From positions 558,001-622,000 of the forward strand of contig NZ_AP022576.1 of NCBI RefSeq assembly GCF_010730355.1: a DNA stretch of 64,000 nucleotides, given 5' to 3'. The DNA comes from Mycobacterium florentinum (lineage in GTDB: Bacteria > Actinomycetota > Actinomycetes > Mycobacteriales > Mycobacteriaceae). A program made the position numbers and the translations under genes. A model generated the notes under the pieces. It searched no databases and had not been told where the DNA came from. It saw only the letters and a program-made list of their open reading frames with translations. Position 1 is the first letter of the stretch. The number at the start of each line of letters is the position of its first letter. Positions 63,982-64,000 of the stretch are shown here, one piece after another.

Positions 63982-64000
63982 ATGAAGTTCCTGAACGGCG
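63982..64000 (+). CDS. guaB1: Start of IMP dehydrogenase-family gene guaB1 (partial)
   Basis: Only MKFLNG is visible before the window ends. The start, and the position after gnd1, match M. tuberculosis guaB1 (Rv1843c). GGGTGGGCGAG lies just upstream. The assignment rests on gene order. Confidence 0.6.

Noticed and set aside
1..64000. tRNA, rRNA, CRISPR array or complete insertion sequence
   Set aside because: No cloverleaf, regularly spaced repeat array or transposase was recognised by reading; a tRNAscan or ISfinder search was not possible.

Overview
The window is mycobacterial chromosome, most likely from a slow-growing non-tuberculous species. It carries PPE genes, the apa/modABC, blaI-blaR-like, bfrA/IdeR-box and urease loci, and F420-type oxidoreductases. 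Gene order matches the M. tuberculosis H37Rv interval Rv1843c to Rv1879 (recalled order), read in reverse. It differs from M. tuberculosis in several ways: an intact OxyR with both redox cysteines, an ahpCD locus beside Rv1873/Rv1874 homologues, a Lon protease, a phosphoketolase, and a block of genes inside the urease cluster.

Layout. 1-3450 is gene-poor. It holds five related 33-41-residue lipoprotein-like peptides, diverged direct repeats, several very strong perfect hairpins and a small Cys-rich protein. 3453-9980 (minus strand) has a membrane adenylate cyclase, an amidohydrolase, glnA3, an AhpD-like protein, a heavily deleted MFS transporter and bfrA, which is divergent from bfd across two abutting IdeR boxes. 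10424-20428 has an enoyl-CoA hydratase-like gene, Rv1875/Rv1874 homologues, a PPE gene, oxyR/ahpC/ahpD/glycosidase, an Rv1873 homologue, lldD2, a hydrolase and a CGNR regulator. 20530-29662 has lon, a cyclase-ATPase-LuxR regulator, a P450, a Ddn-type protein, a TfoX-like protein and a ferredoxin reductase. 29636-42509 has Rv1868/1867/1866 homologues, an UppP-like phosphatase, a GNAT, an SDR, xfp, a CPBP protease and adhA. 42560-49538 has two YeaQ-type proteins, apa, modCBA, an SDR and ndh. 49535-60676 is the urease cluster with its insert. 60981-64000 has blaI, an M56 peptidase, gnd1 and the first codons of guaB1.

The main discovery is at 50984-57210. The urease genes ureABCF and ureGD are contiguous in M. 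tuberculosis. Here they are split by a block on the opposite strand: a candidate promoter, a sequence closely matching the guanidine-III riboswitch, a ureohydrolase of the guanidine hydrolase (GdmH) type, two translationally coupled PPE-SVP genes and an APC-family permease. The simplest reading is a guanidine assimilation module. The PPE proteins would be outer-membrane entry, the permease would be inner-membrane uptake, GdmH would convert guanidine to urea plus ammonia, and the flanking urease would convert the urea to ammonia and CO2. Riboswitch and enzyme are supported by sequence. The transport roles are inference from gene order.

A second novelty is the family of very small lipoprotein-like peptides at the left end. 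Two copies share one leader type and three share another, with conserved hairpins before the start codon. No tRNA, rRNA, CRISPR array or complete insertion sequence was recognised.
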